A stretch of 64,000 nt of DNA from Leishmania martiniquensis (taxonomy: Eukaryota; Euglenozoa; Kinetoplastea; Trypanosomatida; Trypanosomatidae), in the NCBI RefSeq assembly GCF_017916325.1, contig NC_090140.1:98501-162500 (forward strand), given 5' to 3'. This document shows positions 9,155 to 24,000 of the stretch, in pieces (position 1 is the stretch's first letter; each line of letters starts with the position of its first letter). Made by a program: the position numbers and the translations under genes. The notes beneath the pieces were generated by a model that was not told the DNA's origin, did not search any database, and was given only the letters and a program-made list of their open reading frames with translations.

Positions 9155-10276
9155 ATGCTGAAGAGCTCCGCCTTGCTGCTGCGTCGCGGTAAGCCGCGTC
9201 CGCGGGCCGGCATGTTCCCGGAGAAGTACCGCCGCGTCCCGGCGCTGCTGAAGCCGCAGCAGGGTGGCCAGCAGTATTTCAGTGAGTTTCTGATCCGCTC
9301 CGCGAACGACGCGCTAGAGGCACAGCAGCAACGGCAACAGCAGGAGGGGTACGACTTGGCCTCCCGTGCAGGTGGGGCTCGTGCGGCGCGAATCCTTGAC
9401 GGTGTCGATGCGGTCGCCAACCGTGGCATTCATGGCGGCGAAGCCAGCGGCATGCACCTACGCCTACCGCAGGCGGACATTGCCGGGGTGCTGCAGCGCA
9501 GTCGTGCAGAGACGATAGAGGCAGAGCTGAAGCAGTTGGTCGCTCAGGACGGCTTCGTGTCACAGCGTGGTTTCAACGAACGCATGTGGTACGAGCAGGA
9601 GCATCGCCGCCTGCGCTCGCTTGGTGAAGGAGCGGTAACAAGCCCCGGCAAAGGGGAAGCAGCGGCAGAGGCATCCGCGTCGATGGAAGAGGAGGCGACG
9701 GAGGGGCGTGCGCTACCGGAGCGCATCCTCGGCGACGACTATTTTCAAAGCAAGTTCGGCTACTCACTGCTGAAGGGGCAGTCGGCGGATGTGTCGGCGG
9801 CGGCGGACAGCATCAGCACCTACGCACAGCTAGATTTGTGGGGTGAGATGCCGAAGTACAACCGTGATACGGTGTTTCTGTACCTGGTGTCGCGCCGCCG
9901 CAACACGTACGCCGTCGCCTACGACTACGAGGGCAAACGGCTGCTGCCAACGTACACGGCGGGCAACCGCGGACTGAAGGGCGGCGACCGCGGCTTTCGC
10001 GGAGACGGCTCGACAGATAATGGCCACCAAGTGACCAGCATGTACCTGAATGACCTACTGCCAAAGATTCGTGAGGCGCGGGCCGCGAGTGGGCGCCCGC
10101 TGGGCCGTGGCGAGAAGATCGAACTTGTGGTGCGCGTGATGGGCTTCTACAATGGTCGGCAGGGTGCCGTGCGGGCCGTGCAGGATCGCAGCACCGACTT
10201 CTGTGTTCGCTTCTTGGAGGATGTCACGCCGTTCCCGCTGAACGGGCCGAAGATGCCGCGTGGTGTCTTTCGCTGA
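9155..10276 (+). CDS. Mitochondrial small-subunit ribosomal protein uS11m
   Basis: 373 residues, ATG at 9155. The last ~140 residues match bacterial/organellar S11. They contain a beta-rich start with YDYEGKRL, a GNRGLKGG turn, VRVMGFYNGRQGAVRAV (the family's G.G.GR.. helix) and the diagnostic end FLEDVTPFPLNG, equivalent to the S11 ending DVTPIPHNG. The first ~230 residues are an extension absent from bacterial S11: a basic start (MLKSSALLLRRGKPRPR) fitting mitochondrial import, then Gln-rich and acidic stretches. Such extensions are common in the protein-rich, RNA-poor kinetoplastid mitoribosome. uS11 sits on the small-subunit platform near the mRNA exit. The C-terminal domain makes the assignment strong; mitochondrial location follows from the presequence and bacterial-type core. 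Confidence 0.88.
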   Translation: MLKSSALLLRRGKPRPRAGMFPEKYRRVPALLKPQQGGQQYFSEFLIRSANDALEAQQQRQQQEGYDLASRAGGARAARILDGVDAVANRGIHGGEASGMHLRLPQADIAGVLQRSRAETIEAELKQLVAQDGFVSQRGFNERMWYEQEHRRLRSLGEGAVTSPGKGEAAAEASASMEEEATEGRALPERILGDDYFQSKFGYSLLKGQSADVSAAADSISTYAQLDLWGEMPKYNRDTVFLYLVSRRRNTYAVAYDYEGKRLLPTYTAGNRGLKGGDRGFRGDGSTDNGHQVTSMYLNDLLPKIREARAASGRPLGRGEKIELVVRVMGFYNGRQGAVRAVQDRSTDFCVRFLEDVTPFPLNGPKMPRGVFR

Positions 10277-14268
<3,992 letters not shown>

Positions 14269-15541
14269 GGAGGGCTGAGAGGTTATGCGGATGAGCTCAG
14301 GCCTCGTGCTCCTCGCAGCTGTGGCACGACGGGGCAGCGGCGAAGGGGCGACAGAGCAACCGGCAAGGAAAGCGCGAGATTGAGAAGAGGCAGCGAGCAG
14401 GCGGCGGCGCTTCATCGCCTTCATCCAGTCGCCTCGGCCGCCTCTCCGCCCCTCCCTTCCCCACGGCAGGCTGCGCGCCGCGCCCCACACTTTATAAACT
14501 GCCATGCACACCTCACTAATTACGCACGGAGGCCCGTCAGCACACACACCGCCCGGTGGCACGAAAGGGAAGGGGAGGGGATAGAGAGGGGTGAGCACCA
14601 GATGTAACGCCCCCTGCCCTACTCTCCTTCGTCGATGCCGTGCGGTCTGCGATGGGGAGCATCTTCTTTTTGACTGCGTGTGCGCACGCGTACGTTTTTA
14701 CTCGTTATTTCGTGAAAGGTCCCCTCTCCCTCTCCCCTTTCCTCCTCCTCCCTCCCTCCCCCCACCCCACTATCTGCGTGATCCAACTATTGACTCGTGC
14801 GTGCGAGCACACACACACACACACACTCCCAGATACACGCACAGACATGCATACGTACTTCCTTCTCGAGGCATATATATATATATATGCCCCCGTGTGT
14901 GTGTATATATATGTGTGCATGTGTGTGTGCATTTGTGTGTGTGTGTGCTCTCCCGTCTCTTCGGTTTCATATCTTCACTGCCGTTGTGCCTCTGTGGTGT
15001 GTGTGTGCGTCTCATCTTGTCCTTCTCCCGTTTGCCCTTTGTAAGCCGAACCCTCATGCGCGCCCCTTCTCTCTCTCTCTCTCCATCCCCCTCTCTCTGT
15101 CGGTGTGTGTGTGTGCGCGCACGCACGAGAGTGAGACGACGTCTATGCTTTGGCTTCGAAGTCGAAAAAGACCTCTGCCCCAGTCCCTCACGCCCTGCTG
15201 TGCGCGCGGACCCGCGTGGGGGGCTCACCTGAATCGAGGGGCAGGGCAACAATGATGGCGGCGTGCATCACGTGTACTCGATCACGAATCGACCTCCCCA
15301 CCCACACACATACACACATACATACGCACCCTCTCGTCTGCCCCAACCCTCCTAAATGCTCGATCTTTCCTCTCAGGCTCTCCGGACTCACGCACCTCCT
15401 TGCCATTCCATCGAAGTGTGCCGACAGACACGCACGGCCTCCCCCTCTACCTCTACCGTGTGCGCTCGGCGTTCATCTTTATCAAGCCCCTTGTGACACA
15501 GCACCAACAGCAACAACAACAACATCAACAACAGCAACAGC
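14269..15541. other. Intergenic / UTR region, 1.3 kb
   Basis: Simple-sequence-rich: CT tracts (14720-14765, 15066-15100), CA, TA and TG runs at 14808-14948, and CA/CATA repeats at 15300-15330. The 5' leader of the helicase ends in CAACAACAACA-type repeats just before the ATG at 15542. No gene is seen. Confidence 0.55.
14808..14948. repeat. Compound CA-TA-TG microsatellite
   Basis: A CA run at 14808-14826, a TA run at 14873-14888 and successive TG runs to about 14948. CA and TG arms flanking a TA core make this partly self-complementary. Confidence 0.75.
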
Positions 15542-17470
15542 ATGGCTGAGTTTCAACGACTCGGCATCGAGTCGTGGCTCACAAAGCAGTGCGCGTACAT
15601 GGCCCTCCGAACCCCAACTCCAATTCAGCGCCAGTGCATCCCGGCCATCCTCGCAGATCGTCACGTCATCGGCGCCGCCGCGACCGGCTCGGGAAAAACG
15701 GCGGCCTTTGCCCTTCCCATTCTGCAGACGCTCGCGACCGACGCGTACGGCGTCTTTGCCCTTGTGCTGACGCCGTCCAGGGAGTTGGCCTACCAGATAA
15801 TTGACCAGTTCATCGCCTTGGGCGCGCCGTTGCAGATACGCACGGCGCTCGCAATCGGTGGGGTGCCGACGGATACCCAAATCGACGCGTTGAAGGGACG
15901 GCCGCACATCGTCGCAGCCACACCTGGACGACTCCGCCACTTACTCGAGACATTCGCGCCGGAGGTGAGGAAGGCGTTTGGCCACCTGCGCTACCTCGTG
16001 CTGGACGAGGCGGACAGGTTGACGGAGGGCGACATCGCAAGAGACGTTCGCTCGCTGCTGCGGCTACTCCCGCCGACGCGTAAGCGGCGGGTGCTGATGT
16101 TCACGGCGACGCTGCACCCTCGACTCACCACGCTGGTGGCGTCGCCGGGGAAGCCGTGTGTACCTGCGAGCAGTGGCGCGGCAATGGAGCAGGAGAGTGG
16201 CGCACTTGCTTCGTCTCCGTCTCCGCCGCTCGGCCCGCGCTGCAGCGGCGGAGACGGAGACGGAGACGAGGCGGCCCCGGACTTCCCCCTTTTGTCAGCG
16301 CTCGGCATCACGGATGCGTCGAGGTTGAATGTGGTCGTGGTGGGAGAGGGGACCATCCAAGAGGGCTCCGCGGACACAGTGACCACTGGTGTACCGAGAA
16401 GCCCCGCGACGGCACTGGCGCGGCCGGCCAGCTCGGCCCCATTCCACCTGCCAGCCACACTCACACAAAGTTACCTGTTCATCCCGAACATGGTAAAGCT
16501 GCCGTACCTCGTGGCGGCGCTGCGCCATCAGGGAAAAGGGCAGTCCACCATTGTCTACGTCAACTCCTGCCTGCGTGCGGAACTGGTGCGGCTGACGCTC
16601 CAGCTGCTCGGCTTCCCTGTGTGCAGCCTTGACGCTCTCCTCACGCAGCAGCACAGGCTTGATAACGTGGCCAGCTTCAAGCTTGGCATCTCGCGCATTC
16701 TCGTCTGCACCGATATCGCGGCTCGCGGCCTAGACATCCCGGCGGTGGGCCTGGTGCTCCATTACGACGTGCCAAAGCACGCGGAGACATACGTGCACCG
16801 CGTGGGGCGTACCGCGCGTGCTGGCCGCGAGGGGACATCGGTCGCGCTCGTCACGGAGTACGACGTGAGTCTGGTGCAGCGTATCGAGAAGAAGATCGGC
16901 AGCACACTCACCCTGTGGAAGTCGCCAGCGGCGAAGGAGTCGGCCATCCTGTCACTGCTGGACGAGGTGTCTTCTGCTAAAATACAAGCTAAGCAACAGG
17001 TAACAGAGCAGTTTGGCGCCCGTGTGCAGACAAACAAAGCGCACGCGGCGCAGAAGAGGGAGGAACGCGCGCAGTCCCAGGCGGCGGCGCGGGCGACGCG
17101 CCTTACACGCCCACCGCAGTCGCAGCACCAGCCCAAGGAGGAGGAGGAGCAGCAGCAGCAGCAGATGCAGCGCCGCTCCTCCAGCGCAGGTGCAAAGGAT
17201 GAGGCCACCACGGTCGACGCGGTGGCGTCTACTTCGCGAAGGGGGTTTAAGCGCTCACGCGTGTCTGCCTCCATTGCCGAAGATGCGCCCGCGCAGGCAG
17301 ATGTTTCCGCCACGAAGAAGAAGAGCGCCGTGGACGACGCGGCTGCCGACGCCACAGCATTGCGGGGGAACGCGACGCCGAAGAGGCAGCAAAGGAAGCC
17401 GGCGAACAAGGGCGTACCGCGCAAGTCAGATTGCCGGCTTGCTTGCAAGCGTCTTGAGGAGTCTTCGTAG
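15542..17470 (+). CDS. DEAD-box ATP-dependent RNA helicase, DDX49/Dbp8-like
   Basis: 642 residues, ATG at 15542. The domains in order are: Q motif region (FQRLGIESWLTKQCAYM...TPIQRQCIP), motif I ATGSGKT (ending Thr53), Ia PSRELA, GG, TPGR (127-130), motif II DEAD (155-158), motif III as TAT (188-190) instead of the usual SAT, then motifs IV-VI including CTDIAARGLDIP and HRVGRTARAG. About 100 low-complexity residues (roughly 205-310: acidic, Gly/Ser/Pro) separate motif III from motif IV. The C-terminus is a Lys/Arg/Gln-rich tail. The N-terminal sequence and short leader fit Dbp8/DDX49, a nucleolar helicase for small-subunit rRNA processing; subfamily placement is an inference from motif context. 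DEAD-box identity is certain. Confidence 0.93.
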   Translation: MAEFQRLGIESWLTKQCAYMALRTPTPIQRQCIPAILADRHVIGAAATGSGKTAAFALPILQTLATDAYGVFALVLTPSRELAYQIIDQFIALGAPLQIRTALAIGGVPTDTQIDALKGRPHIVAATPGRLRHLLETFAPEVRKAFGHLRYLVLDEADRLTEGDIARDVRSLLRLLPPTRKRRVLMFTATLHPRLTTLVASPGKPCVPASSGAAMEQESGALASSPSPPLGPRCSGGDGDGDEAAPDFPLLSALGITDASRLNVVVVGEGTIQEGSADTVTTGVPRSPATALARPASSAPFHLPATLTQSYLFIPNMVKLPYLVAALRHQGKGQSTIVYVNSCLRAELVRLTLQLLGFPVCSLDALLTQQHRLDNVASFKLGISRILVCTDIAARGLDIPAVGLVLHYDVPKHAETYVHRVGRTARAGREGTSVALVTEYDVSLVQRIEKKIGSTLTLWKSPAAKESAILSLLDEVSSAKIQAKQQVTEQFGARVQTNKAHAAQKREERAQSQAAARATRLTRPPQSQHQPKEEEEQQQQQMQRRSSSAGAKDEATTVDAVASTSRRGFKRSRVSASIAEDAPAQADVSATKKKSAVDDAAADATALRGNATPKRQQRKPANKGVPRKSDCRLACKRLEESS

Positions 17471-18189
17471 TGCCTTCACAGCAATGTGAGCAGATAAACG
17501 CATCGAGGGGAAGAGAGGGGGTCGGGGGAGGCGAAAGAGGCACGCCTGTGAGCCACTGCAAGGCAAATACGGAATGGGTGTGGGCGCGTACAATCACGGC
17601 AGAGAAGGTGCACGCCGCACCGCGTCACGCCACACCCTCCGTCTCCGCGTGCCGCTCATCTCACCGCCTTTCCTTCCTTCTTGTGCTACATTCCGCGTTA
17701 CGATCAACAGCTAATCCCTCTCATAACAGCGCCTGTGCTATCTGTGTGCGTGTGTGGGGGGACGCACACGCCTCTATGGACGCGGATGCGCCGCGTGCCG
17801 AAGGACGGAAAGGGGGGAAGAAGAAGAGTGGGCGTGTGGGAAGTGGTAGTGGTCATGCCCCACACAGACTCCCCCCCCCACATGTCTCCTCTCCGGCCTC
17901 CATCCTTCCTCGTCCCTCTTGTGGGCCGTACGCTCCTGGCGAGTCCGCATGCACCTCATGACGACGTACGGCTGCCCATCTCCTTTCCTCACCTCAGTCG
18001 ACTACGGTTCTCTGCTCCAACGTCTTCGCAGTGCAGCTGCCTTCTCATCCTCTATTCCACTTTGAGCAGGCGTGCACGTCTTCGCTCGAGTCTTCCAGCG
18101 TACGTTATCGCTCTCGCTCTCGCTCTCTCCCTCATCCCTACAAGAGGATAGGCGCGACGTGCACCCACGCATACCTCGCAGTCGCGCAG
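17471..18189. other. Intergenic / UTR region
   Basis: Contains C/T-rich tracts near 17630-17690, 17867-17925 and 18090-18140, suited to processing of the downstream mRNA. No gene is seen. Confidence 0.55.
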
Positions 18190-19170
18190 ATGCCGTTCGC
18201 TGTCCGCCCGCCCGGGGACAACTTCAGCAATACCTACGAGAACACCACTCTGGTTGGCAACTGGCTGGAGGATCGCCTGCAAAGACGCATCATCCACAAG
18301 GGCCGCGGTGGGGTGGAGGTGGCGTGGTGCACCCACGGCATCTTTGAGGACCCGGCCGTGACGATGGCGCCGGACCCGGCAAAGGCGCAGGCGGCCCTCC
18401 TGCGCAGCACCCACCAAGTGGACTACGGAGAGAGACTGGGACTGACGCAGAGGACCGGCGGCGTTGGGATGCAGTGCGCTGGTGCCGCCTCCACGCTGAT
18501 GCTCGGTAGCAAGCACAATGCCCACGCTGCGGCCCCTCGCAGAGTCTCGTCCACCTCCATGAACGGAATCGATAAGGTGCTTCTGTTCTCCGTCGATCCC
18601 GTCGCGGACCCGGACGCACCACTGCCACTGTCGACGTACGCCGACACGTACGGTGCCTTTTACTACGGAGATGACGACGGATCAGCCAACGGTAGCAGCA
18701 GCCGCGGCAAAGGGGCCTGGTGCGCTGGCTCGGCAGAGGGCGCCGCCACGTCCTCGGCAAGGAAGGTGAACAGCAGGGTCACGGCATCACTCGACGGCGT
18801 CGAGCACAACTTGTACGATAGCGTGTCGCGCGCTGCTGCCGCTGCCACTACCACTGCAGTGTCTTGCAGCTTCGGTGCGACGAGTAGCCCCCATGCCACG
18901 TCGTCGTGTCCGGGCCTGCGGCGCCACATGCTGAGCCGCGGTGCAGCGGCGACCAGTGCAGTTGGTCACACGGGATGGACCCTGGCGTCCTCTTCCGCTG
19001 CCTCGGTCGCGGACCGCTGTGGCGCGACCACTTGGCTGTCGCGCCAACAGCACCCACGGAGGCGAAAGGACAGCGTGGAAGACGTGCGTTGGTGCTCATC
19101 CAAGAACGCCGCGGACACGCCGGTAGAGCACTTCACTCTGCAGCGGCGCCTGCCGCCAGCGCGCATGTGA
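18190..19170 (+). CDS. CFAP68-like protein, possible axonemal microtubule inner protein
   Basis: 326 residues from the ATG at 18190; the longer frame begins only at a GTG. Residues 14-29 read NTYENTTLVGNWLEDR. This pattern (N-T-Y-x-N-x-T-L-x-G-N-W....R) closely resembles what I recall of the vertebrate CFAP68/C11orf1 family, a small microtubule inner protein of ciliary doublets. A second short aromatic/acidic stretch around residues 145-165 (STYADTYGAFYYGDDD) recalls the TYDTSYN part of that family. The remaining sequence is Ser/Ala-rich and low complexity, ending in a basic tail. No membrane segment is visible. The next gene downstream is a microtubule-associated repeat protein, which is suggestive but not evidence, since Leishmania clusters mix functions. 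That this is a gene is likely; the CFAP68 link rests on one strong motif recalled from memory. Confidence 0.6.
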   Translation: MPFAVRPPGDNFSNTYENTTLVGNWLEDRLQRRIIHKGRGGVEVAWCTHGIFEDPAVTMAPDPAKAQAALLRSTHQVDYGERLGLTQRTGGVGMQCAGAASTLMLGSKHNAHAAAPRRVSSTSMNGIDKVLLFSVDPVADPDAPLPLSTYADTYGAFYYGDDDGSANGSSSRGKGAWCAGSAEGAATSSARKVNSRVTASLDGVEHNLYDSVSRAAAAATTTAVSCSFGATSSPHATSSCPGLRRHMLSRGAAATSAVGHTGWTLASSSAASVADRCGATTWLSRQQHPRRRKDSVEDVRWCSSKNAADTPVEHFTLQRRLPPARM

Positions 19171-21082
19171 GTCACGGTCGTCGCCATCAATCGCTTGGGT
19201 GGAAAGAGTCGTGGGTGTGGCTGCAGCGGGGACAAGGGACGCATTGGACTTGAAAAAAAGTGTGTCAGCTGCAAGCTCTCCGCCGCATTGCCACTGCCCC
19301 GCTCGCCCCGCGTTTGAACGCCGCTCATCCCCCTTCTTCCTCCTCCCCCCCACCATCACCACCACCCTACCCCATACCCATACCCATGCACATACACACA
19401 TACACACACACCTCCATCGAAGTTGATAGGGGTGTCTGTGTGGGGGGGGACGTGAGGGTTCTTCAGGTCATCGCATTGAGGCAGGTGGTGCACCGCTCCT
19501 TTACTGGGGATTCACTGTGTACATACGCCACCTATCGCGGGCAGCGGCACAGGGCAGTCGTCGACATGGCGATTCTCCGCGGCGATCAGCAAGTGCTCTG
19601 CTGGGACAGATCTAATACACTTTTTGCACACACGCATGCCCCACGTTTCATGGGAGTGTGCGTGCGTTTGTTCGCGCCCGCACTCACATTTCCCTCCGGC
19701 CTGCTGCCCCGCCGTCCCCCCTCCCCTCTGCTCGTTTGCATCTTTTCTCTCTCGCTCTCACCGCCTCTCCTCTCGTGCCGTCGTCGTCTTGGACCCTCTC
19801 GGCTGTGGCTCGGGCGGGGCGGCTGTGGTTGCATTGTATCTTCTCCTGTCACCGACCGAGGCGCTCGCAGAACTGCCTGCCTGCATGTGAATACGCCCCG
19901 TGCATTTCCTTCAGCCCAACCTTTTTTTTGTTTCCCTCACCGTCTCACCGCCAACCCCCCCCCTCATCCCTCCAGCACACACACAGGCAGGTGGCTTCTC
20001 CGCTGCCACCTATACAAGCCTCTCCCTCTAAACGTACACCCGCACCTTGACTCCTCCCTTTCCATGAGTCGTCCTCCTCCCCTCCGCCCATCTAAAGATG
20101 GAGGGCTTCAATAAGAACTGGGCCGATGAGCCGGGCGCTACACAGGGGGGGAGAGAGCATTCACCCGTACGCGCCTACAGTCTACCAGCGCAGAATAGAT
20201 TTCACAAGCGCGCCGGCACCAGCGACGAGCGGGCGTGCACCACGGTAAAGAAATGCCGCATCGCCCACGCATACGCAGAGCACAAAAGGTGGCGTCGCTC
20301 ATGCGCATCAAGCCCCCCCCACACACACACACGCACCACCCCGCCCCGGCTGCCACCTCCTCGCCGCCTTGTGTGCTTACATGCGACTTGCTCTTGCCCG
20401 ATCATGCGGACGCGCCCCCTCCATTTCTTGCAGAGGACGCCGCGAAAGAGGATGGCGCTGGCCACCAGATGCCGCCTCAGCTTACTTTGCGCATGCACTT
20501 CTCCTTTACAGGAGACTGTATGCTAAGCGGCTCGTCCTATCGATTCATCTCACCTCCTCCTTGCCCACCACCACCGCCACACACCCATGCACACACACAT
20601 ATATATATATTGTAACCCGCCGCCATGCTAAGAGTGTCCATCGAGCCCGCACACACACACGAACACGTCCGCATTCTTCTTCCCGTTTGTCGCGCGCCCG
20701 TTGACCGCCAACACGTTTCTCAGCTTTTCAGCCACACCCTCCCCTTTTTTCTTTCACTGTCGCCCTCGCCTTTTTCTCTGCAATCTTCCGCCTCCCTCCC
20801 ACTCTTTCCTTTTGGGCGCTCTCGCGCTCGTCTCTTCGGCAGTTATACACGTCTTCCCTCTTCCACACACACACACATATACAGACACTGTCGACCGCTT
20901 GTTGTCCTCCCTCTCGTCCGCCAGTGCGCCTCTCACCGTCGCGCCCCAACTTCCGCCGCCACATCTTCAGTGTAAAGGGAAGCAAAAGCTCTTCTATCAG
21001 CTAAAACAGCCCTGCTCAGTACCACTTTTACACTTCAGCCTCCCCCACACACACACAGAGACACATCCACAGCTCCCCCGAC
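19171..21082. other. Intergenic / UTR region, 1.9 kb
   Basis: Contains CA runs (19375-19415, 20320-20335, 20585-20600), a TA run at 20598-20610, and a long pyrimidine tract at about 20735-20820 with the first AG at 20841-20842, a plausible acceptor for the MARP-like gene. An ATG frame at 20098-20526 has no family features and reads through CA repeats; rejected. Confidence 0.55.
20735..20842 (+). promoter_or_regulatory. Predicted trans-splice acceptor for the MARP-like gene
   Basis: A T/C-rich tract about 80 nt long, broken by few purines, is followed by AG at 20841-20842, 240 nt before the ATG. Another candidate is the cttcag near 20966-20969. Predicted only. Confidence 0.4.
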
Positions 21083-24000
21083 ATGTCCAGCACCACCACT
21101 GCCTTCGCACATCCGCGCCTCAGCGCCCGCCACGCACCCGACAAGACTGAGTACGAAGATGCTTACCAGTGGAGAGGTCTCCCGATGACAACACACCATG
21201 ACGGCGATAACGTCACCACAGAAAACCCCCCGGTGGACCCGGCGATGTACCAGTCGACCTACGATGAGGCCTACAGGCAGTACAGCGCTGATGTGTACAA
21301 GCGCGAGCAGCCGGCCGACGACGACAAGGACCAGGAGAAGGCCCCGGTGGACCCGGCGATGTACCAGTCGACCTACGATGAGGCCTACAGGCAGTACAGC
21401 GCTGATGTGTACAAGCGCGAGCAGCCGGCCGACGACGACAAGGACCAGGAGAAGGCCCCGGTGGACCCAGCGATGTACCAGTCGACCTACGATGAGGCCT
21501 ACAGGCAGTACAGCGCTGATGTGTACAAGCGCGAGCAGCCGGCCGACGACGACAAGGACCAGGAGAAGGCCCCGGTGGACCCAGCGATGTACCAGTCGAC
21601 ACACCGCGAAGCCTACAGGCAGTACAGCGCTGATGTGTACAAGCGCGAGCAGCCGGCCGACGACGACAAGGACCAGGAGAAGGCCCCGGTGGACCCAGCG
21701 ATGTACCAGTCGACCTACGATGAGGCCTACAGGCAGTACAGCGCTGATGTGTACAAGCGCGAGCAGCCGGCCGACGACGACAAGGACCAGGAGAAGGCCC
21801 CGGTAGACCCAGCGATGTACCAGTCGACCTACGATGAGGCCTACAGGCAGTACAGCGCTGATGTGTACAAGCGCGAGCAGCCGGCCGACGACGACAAGGA
21901 CCAGGAGAAGGCCCCGGTGGACCCAGCGATGTACCAGTCGACACACCGCGAAGCCTACAGGCAGTACAGCGCTGATGTGTACAAGCGCGAGCAGCCGGCC
22001 GACGACGACAAGGACCAGGAGAAGGCCCCGGTGGACCCAGCGATGTACCAGTCGACCTACGATGAGGCCTACAGGCAGTACAGCGCTGATGTGTACAAGC
22101 GCGAGCAGCCGGCCGACGACGACAAGGACCAGGAGAAGGCCCCGGTGGACCCAGCGATGTACCAGTCGACCTACGATGAGGCCTACAGGCAGTACAGCGC
22201 TGATGTGTACAAGCGCGAGCAGCCGGCCGACGACGACAAGGACCAGGAGAAGGCCCCGGTAGACCCAGCGATGTACCAGTCGACACACCGCGAAGCCTAC
22301 AGGCAGTACAGCGCTGATGTGTACAAGCGCGAGCAGCCGGCCGACGACGACAAGGACCAGGAGAAGGCCCCGGTGGACCCAGCGATGTACCAGTCGACCT
22401 ACGATGAGGCCTACAGGCAGTACAGCGCTGATGTGTACAAGCGCGAGCAGCCGGCCGACGACGACAAGGACCAGGAGAAGGCCCCGGTAGACCCAGCGAT
22501 GTACCAGTCGACCTACGATGAGGCCTACAGGCAGTACAGCGCTGATGTGTACAAGCGCGAGCAGCCGGCCGACGACGACAAGGACCAGGAGAAGGCCCCG
22601 GTGGACCCGGCGATGTACCAGTCGACCTACGATGAGGCCTACAGGCAGTACAGCGCTGATGTGTACAAGCGCGAGCAGCCGGCCGACGACGACAAGGACC
22701 AGGAGAAGGCCCCGGTAGACCCAGCGATGTACCAGTCGACCTACGATGAGGCCTACAGGCAGTACAGCGCTGATGTGTACAAGCGCGAGCAGCCGGCCGA
22801 CGACGACAAGGACCAGGAGAAGGCCCCGGTGGACCCAGCGATGTACCAGTCGACCTACGATGAGGCCTACAGGCAGTACAGCGCTGATGTGTACAAGCGC
22901 GAGCAGCCGGCCGACGACGACAAGGACCAGGAGAAGGCCCCGGTGGACCCAGCGATGTACCAGTCGACCTACGATGAGGCCTACAGGCAGTACAGCGCTG
23001 ATGTGTACAAGCGCGAGCAGCCGGCCGACGACGACAAGGACCAGGAGAAGGCCCCGGTGGACCCAGCGATGTACCAGTCGACCTACGATGAGGCCTACAA
23101 GCAGTACAGCGCTGATGTGTACAAGCGCGAGCAGCCGGCCGACGACGACAAGGACCAGGAGAAGGCCCCGGTGGACCCGACGATGTACCAGTCGACCTAC
23201 GATGAGGCCTACAGGCAGTACAGCGCTGATGTGTACAAGCGCGAGCAGCCGGCCGACGACGACAAGGACCAGGAGAAGGCCCCGGTGGACCCAGCGATGT
23301 ACCAGTCGACCTACGATGAGGCCTACAGGCAGTACAGCGCTGATGTGTACAAGCGCGAGCAGCCGGCCGACGACGACAAGGACCAGGAGAAGGCCCCGGT
23401 GGACCCAGCGATGTACCAGTCGACCTACGATGAGGCCTACAGGCAGTACAGCGCTGATGTGTACAAGCGCGAGCAGCCGGCCGACGACGACAAGGACCAG
23501 GAGAAGGCCCCGGTAGACCCAGCGATGTACCAGTCGACACACCGCGAAGCCTACAGGCAGTACAGCGCTGATGTGTACAAGCGCGAGCAGCCGGCCGACG
23601 ACGACAAGGACCAGGAGAAGGCCCCGGTGGACCCAGCGATGTACCAGTCGACCTACGATGAGGCCTACAGGCAGTACAGCGCTGATGTGTACAAGCGCGA
23701 GCAGCCGGCCGACGACGACAAGGACCAGGAGAAGGCCCCGGTGGACCCAGCGATGTACCAGTCGACACACCGCGAAGCCTACAGGCAGTACAGCGCTGAT
23801 GTGTACAAGCGCGAGCAGCCGGCCGACGACGACAAGGACCAGGAGAAGGCCCCGGTGGACCCAGCGATGTACCAGTCGACCTACGATGAGGCCTACAGGC
23901 AGTACAGCGCTGATGTGTACAAGCGCGAGCAGCCGGCCGACGACGACAAGGACCAGGAGAAGGCCCCGGTGGACCCAGCGATGTACCAGTCGACCTACGA

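Noticed and set aside
20098..20526. 142-codon ATG frame upstream of MARP
   Set aside because: Runs through CA repeats; no domain. The first ~60 residues look better than average, so ribosome profiling could reopen it.
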